The notes beneath the pieces are model-generated. The model saw only the letters and a program-made list of their open reading frames with translations. It was not told the origin of the DNA and searched no databases. A program made the translations under genes and the position numbers. Of a DNA stretch of 20,134 bases, positions 16,847 through 20,134 are shown piece by piece; the first letter of the stretch is position 1, and the number at the start of each line of letters is the position of its first letter. Location: assembly GCA_031261265.1 (NCBI GenBank), contig JAISKI010000021.1:1-20134 (forward strand). The letters run 5' to 3'. The DNA comes from Candidatus Peribacteria bacterium. GTDB taxonomy: Bacteria > Patescibacteria > JAEDAM01 > Absconditabacterales > Absconditicoccaceae.

Positions 16847-17215
16847 ATGAAGATATGTACTGTAAAATCTCCTTTCTTTTGGATCCTTCTTGTGGTGGTG
16901 GTTTTTGTGATTATTGGAGGATTTTGGTATGTAAATATCCCTTCTCCAGAGTTAGAAGAGGCTGAAATTGCTCTCAATAGGGTATGATGAGATGAAGAAA
17001 TGGAGATTGTTTTGGCAGGAGAAGTCTCCGATGGAGATGAAGGTGTAGCTCAAGAAGAGACTCTTCCTCCAAAACCAAAAAAGGTTGAGAGGAAGGTGGA
17101 AACCACAGAAATAGCAAAAGATTCAGAAAATACGGTTTTAGATCCTGTAGCAGAAGACGAGGAAGTCGAAATTACGTTTGAATGCGAAACGGGTGATGAT
17201 GTCGCAGAAGAGTAA
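16847..17215 (+). CDS. Small membrane-anchored acidic protein
   Basis: 122 residues. One N-terminal transmembrane helix (about 11-29, FWILLVVVVFVIIGGFWYV) follows a short basic start (MKICTVK), so the rest should face outside. That tail is strongly acidic (Glu and Asp runs, for example DEGVAQEE, EDEEVEITFE), with a basic PPKPKKVERKVE patch near 79-90, and is probably disordered. Two consecutive UGA codons (16985-16990) encode Gly-Gly just after the helix; under the standard code only 71 residues would be called. Family not recognised. It is divergent from leuS and convergent with the membrane gene at 17221 (5 bases between stops). Confidence 0.75.
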
Positions 17216-17220
17216 TTTTA

Positions 17221-18066
17221 TTATTTGATCCATTCTTTTTCGATATGTCCTTTTTCGTAGGTATAGATTTTTAGAGGCTTGAGTAGGACGAAGACAAAAA
17301 ATCCTAAAATACTGATCAGCCAGAGTAAAATTTTGAACACTCCTACGAGGATAAAATACATCAATAAAATAATCGCTAATTGGAATCCCTCATTGATCTG
17401 TGTGGTTCTGAGTTTTCCCATCAAAAATTCACAACTATTTTTGCTGATGGAGTCTTGGAGTTCCACGGCTTGTGTCATGACGATCGATCTCGTGTTCTCA
17501 AATCGCAGTTCTACTTCAGATTTTTGTGATGATTGGGGGAGATTGAGAGGAGCTTTTTCTGGGACGAGACTTTTAAAAAACTGGCTTCCTATGAGCTGAT
17601 TGCTGACTTGATCGAGATCATCGCAGGTAAAGGGGATTTGTGAGTATTTTCCCAGCATGAGTACACTGAAAAAGAGGGTTAATATTGCCACAATTGCGTA
17701 CCCCCCCTCTGTGAAGTAGGTGAATGCTCGAAAGCGAATTCTGTTTTTTAGTTGTTTTACTAGAAAAAAAAGCAGGAGTCCAATTGCGGAGTTGAAGAGC
17801 AGGATTTCTAGGTAGGAGTGTCGTGTATCGCCTCCGAAAACGAAAAGTTCTGCTATGGTGAAAAAAGTTAAGAGTATTCCTACCCAGAGATAACGGAAAT
17901 GGTAAATATCTATTGCCAAAAAATACAGAGAAATGAAGAGTACAATAAAGCTGATCAGAGGGATCACGAATGCATTAGTTTGGAATAATGAACAGACACA
18001 GAGGATATACGCTGAGAGGGTGATGATGAGGGTGAGGGTGAGTCTGACTTTTTTGTGCAAGGTCAT
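17221..18066 (-). CDS. Polytopic membrane protein of unknown function, coupled to the prepilin peptidase gene
   Basis: 281 residues from ATG 18066. About five hydrophobic helices in the first 150 residues and one or two near 225-268 flank a soluble loop (about 155-220) containing two cysteines (FTCDDLDQ and KNSCEFLMG) that could pair outside the membrane. The basic tail ends KGHIEKEWIK. No UGA codons. Its ATG overlaps the stop of the upstream gene as TAATG, so translation is probably coupled. Position suggests a role linked to pilus assembly or protein export, but there is no motif to prove it. Confidence 0.8.
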   Translation of the reverse strand: MTLHKKVRLTLTLIITLSAYILCVCSLFQTNAFVIPLISFIVLFISLYFLAIDIYHFRYLWVGILLTFFTIAELFVFGGDTRHSYLEILLFNSAIGLLLFFLVKQLKNRIRFRAFTYFTEGGYAIVAILTLFFSVLMLGKYSQIPFTCDDLDQVSNQLIGSQFFKSLVPEKAPLNLPQSSQKSEVELRFENTRSIVMTQAVELQDSISKNSCEFLMGKLRTTQINEGFQLAIILLMYFILVGVFKILLWLISILGFFVFVLLKPLKIYTYEKGHIEKEWIK

Positions 18067-18932
18067 TATCAATTGAAAGAAAGTAAAAAGTTGAGTAGGG
18101 TATCTCCGTAGAGGATAAAGAGCACAAAGGCTATGATCATCGCGGGCAGAAAGGGGATGGTCTGTTTGTCTTCCTTAGGTTTAGGAGAGGAAAAGTTTTT
18201 GATGAAAAAGGTTCCAATTCCTAGTACAGAACTTATAATCAAATAACTACATATAAAGTATACCCATTCGATGATACCTGAGGGAGCGATAAACACCGGG
18301 AAGATACTTCCAAGGATTCCTGCGATAATCACATCACCAAATCCAAATCCTTCAGCCTTTTTTTTGTATTTCCATCGCACGAGCAATTTCCCTCCGTAGT
18401 AGATTGCCAGAAACACGCAGAAAAAAATGATCATTCCTTGGAGCATTGCTCGAAGATTATATCCTAAGGCTCGCTGTGCAATAGCAGAAATAAGGAGCAA
18501 TAAAACGCTAGCGGTGAGGTGAAGTTCATATTCCTTGATGTCGTAGAGGAGAATAATAAAGAGCAATCGGAGTCCTATAGCAAGTAGCCAAAATTCTGGA
18601 CTGGAAAATAGGAAGAGGGCTTCTTCCTGTCCTATCACCACATAGGTAGCAAGGAAGATGAAAATTGTTCAAAATTCCAAAATTGGATATCGCCGAGAGA
18701 GTTTTGTTTTACAGTAGCGACATTTCCCTCCTTGGGAGAAAAAGCTTCGTAGGGGGATCAAATCTTTGCTGTGCAGGGTATGGTGACAGTTTCTACATTC
18801 TGAGCGTCCAATGAAAAATCCTTTCAGCGTTTTTCGACTAGGAAGATCTCCCAAACGGAAAAAGATTACTGATCAAAATGATCCGAAAATGAGTCCGAGA
18901 ATGCTGAGAAAAATCGCGGTGAGTATTCGCAT
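18066..18932 (-). CDS. pilD: Prepilin peptidase (type IV leader peptidase, A24 family)
   Basis: 288 residues. It cleaves, and often methylates, type IV prepilin leaders at the inner membrane. MRILTAIFLSILGLIFGSFG (with UGA for the last Gly) starts the N-terminal domain, followed by two CxxC pairs (CRNC and CRYC) of its zinc site. The protease domain has the two catalytic aspartates: YDIKEYEL and the GFGFGD form of the GxGD motif. Six to seven further hydrophobic helices follow. UGA codons at 18873, 18669 and 18069 are Gly; the last makes the true stop TAA at 18066. It starts at ATG 18932, overlapping the upstream stop (TAATG). Its presence implies type IV pili or a related system elsewhere in the genome. 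Confidence 0.95.
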
Positions 18933-19639
18933 TATTTCTGTTTTTTATGAGATAAGGAGTTGTGTTTGCTTCTGGCACTGATGACTTTGGAAATATTGTA
19001 GCAGAGTTCACTGAGCATATACATTTGGTGGAGGGAGACTATTTTTCGGAGTGAAGTTTGAGGTTGTAAAGTGGCAAAATTTATTTCTATTTCGCAGGCG
19101 TAGTCTGGAGATCCTTCCCATTCAGGTAAGTGGGCACGATAGAGGAAATGGAGATTGATTTTTTTTGTTATGGTTTTTGCTCTGCCTTTTGAATCTTTTT
19201 CACTCAGTAAAAAATCCTTTTGTTTTTGGAAATCTTCTAGCTGAATCAGGAGGGAGGTGGTGCTGGAATGACTGAGTACATTGCGGAGAAAACGGATGGC
19301 TTGCTCAAAAGGGAAATACTCTTCCCCAAAAATATTTTGTAGAGCGATGCGGAAGCTAGGAATATTTTCTATCATCTCTCTCATTACGGAAAAAATTCCA
19401 CGGAATGCGGAGATTTCTACGAGATATCCAAATACGTTTTTTTGGTTGGGATGTTTGTGGATCTCGTGGAGTAAAGTGGCAGTAAGATCGGTATTGATAG
19501 AAAATTTTGTGCGTTCTCCTGTGGAGATAGGGAGCGTTTTTGGAGGGATGAGGAGATGATTTTTTGCTTCCTCTTCAAAAAACTTTCCGAGTGAAAGAAG
19601 TTTGTAGTAGCCTTGGAGGAGTTCAATGTAGGATTGCAT
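18932..19639 (-). CDS. Soluble protein of unknown function, first gene of the prepilin peptidase operon
   Basis: 235 residues, no signal peptide or membrane helix, mostly helical in the first 150 residues (LLQGYYKLLSLGKFFEEEAK, then FRGIFSVMREMIENI and FEQAIRFLRNVLSHSS). A more strand-like part follows (KINLHFLYRAHLPEWEG, YACEIEINF). The FLRNVLSHSS patch vaguely recalls helical nucleotide-binding or HEPN-type R-x-x-x-x-H arrangements, but that is not enough to assign a family. TAA at 18932 overlaps the pilD ATG, so the three genes are one operon. No UGA codons. Confidence 0.78.
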   Translation of the reverse strand: MQSYIELLQGYYKLLSLGKFFEEEAKNHLLIPPKTLPISTGERTKFSINTDLTATLLHEIHKHPNQKNVFGYLVEISAFRGIFSVMREMIENIPSFRIALQNIFGEEYFPFEQAIRFLRNVLSHSSTTSLLIQLEDFQKQKDFLLSEKDSKGRAKTITKKINLHFLYRAHLPEWEGSPDYACEIEINFATLQPQTSLRKIVSLHQMYMLSELCYNISKVISARSKHNSLSHKKQK

Positions 19640-19823
19640 AGCAAGATTACAGATGTAAATTCCCCGATCTATCGAGGAAAGATTAAAAGACTAAGTTTTC
19701 TGTAATAAGTAGTAAAAAAGTCTGAGGGAAAAGCAAGGTAGATTTTATTTTCTTTCAAAAAAATTGCAAAATTCCCTTTTTTTGAGTATACTTGAGGAGG
19801 TATTTATTTTACTAGATGTTTTG

Positions 19824-20134
19824 ATGATTTCTCGCCTATTCCATAATCGTATCAATCCTAATTCTACGAGTACTCCATCCTCCATCCAACACAAAGAGGA
19901 CAAGGGAACTCAGCTCCTCTCCACACTAACCTTTCAGCCTACTTCCTGAGAAGTTCGACTCAAAAAATATGGTGGAGATCTTTTACACTACCTACAGTCC
20001 TTCTACCCACCAGAGATGCTCACAGAGAAAACCTTCAAAAATGGCTCAAAAGCAACCAAACTTGAACTAAATTTTACAAAAAAGCTGACTAATTACTTAG
20101 ATAACGGAGGAGATCCCGACACGCTCATAGGAGA
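19824..20134 (+). CDS. Unknown protein, 5' part only (continues beyond window)
   Basis: Open from ATG 19824 to the window end, about 103 codons, with one UGA read as Gly at 19947-19949 (QPTSGEVRL). An in-frame TTG at 19764 would lengthen it, but ATG is preferred. A GGAGG at 19795-19799 lies rather far upstream. The N-terminal 40 residues are Ser, Thr and Asn rich; the later part (LHYLQSFYPPEMLTEKTF, then LTNYLDNGGDPDTL) looks globular. No family recognised. The 184 bases between it and the 18932 gene hold the two divergent promoters, which I cannot place with confidence. Confidence 0.6.

Noticed and set aside
18066..18072. Start at 18072 for the membrane protein, with TGA at 18069-18071 as the pilD stop
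   Set aside because: TGA is glycine here, the next codon TAA at 18066-18068 is the stop, and the clean ATG at 18066 forms the same TAATG overlap as the upstream junction.
4992..19639. Shared LPEWEG hexapeptide in the products of the 4992 and 18932 genes
   Set aside because: Nothing else around it aligns, so chance is the simplest explanation.

Overview
The window reads as a chromosomal segment of a Candidate Phyla Radiation bacterium that translates UGA as glycine (translation table 25; Absconditabacteria/SR1 or Gracilibacteria/BD1-5). This is read directly from the sequence. In-frame TGA falls at invariant glycines of several unrelated families: both glycines of the RNase HII motif DEAGRG-PLAG, the NVGN loop of a SpoU/TrmH methyltransferase, the ProRS start region (VKGCMVI) and the LeuRS GFSYDW motif. 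Every complete gene ends in TAA or TAG and none in TGA. A standard-code translation breaks most genes into pieces, so the coordinates here use UGA=Gly, with roughly 45 in-frame UGA codons in total.

Layout. 1-2893 (minus): a likely operon transcribed leftward, efp, then a two-repeat lipoprotein, a Nudix hydrolase and a TrmA/RlmD-type RNA methyltransferase cut by the window edge. 2894-3220: a gene-free stretch with a candidate structured RNA and two more hairpins. 3221-4726 (minus): prolyl-tRNA synthetase. 4992-9377: short genes on alternating strands (an acidic unknown, a 2H phosphoesterase, a degenerate Nudix protein, a nucleoside-phosphorylase-fold protein, a small membrane protein, a SPOUT RNA methyltransferase, RNase HII). 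9398-12376 (minus): a membrane protein with a bacterial PH domain and a 682-residue charged unknown. 12443-16762 (minus): a giant leucyl-tRNA synthetase. 16847-17215 (plus): a small anchored acidic protein. 17221-19639 (minus): an overlapping three-gene operon built around a prepilin peptidase. 19824-end (plus): a partial unknown.

The standout is leuS, 1439 codons against about 800-900 usual. The catalytic core, zinc-like motif and C-terminal domains are complete. The editing (CP1) region, however, carries a second, diverged copy of the editing core. Each copy is interrupted at the same point by a Nudix domain with an intact Nudix box, and an ASCH-like domain follows the second copy. I know of no described LeuRS with this architecture.

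A second theme is short palindromic DNA sitting in frame inside conserved genes: a triple hairpin in leuS, one related hairpin in the RNA methyltransferase gene, a 132-bp element with terminal inverted repeats in rnhB, and possibly a fourth case in the nucleosidase gene. The window is otherwise rich in translation and RNA metabolism (two synthetases, EF-P, two RNA methyltransferases, RNase HII, a 2H phosphoesterase) and in Nudix domains (two free-standing, two embedded). I see no tRNA or rRNA gene, CRISPR array, transposase or phage gene.
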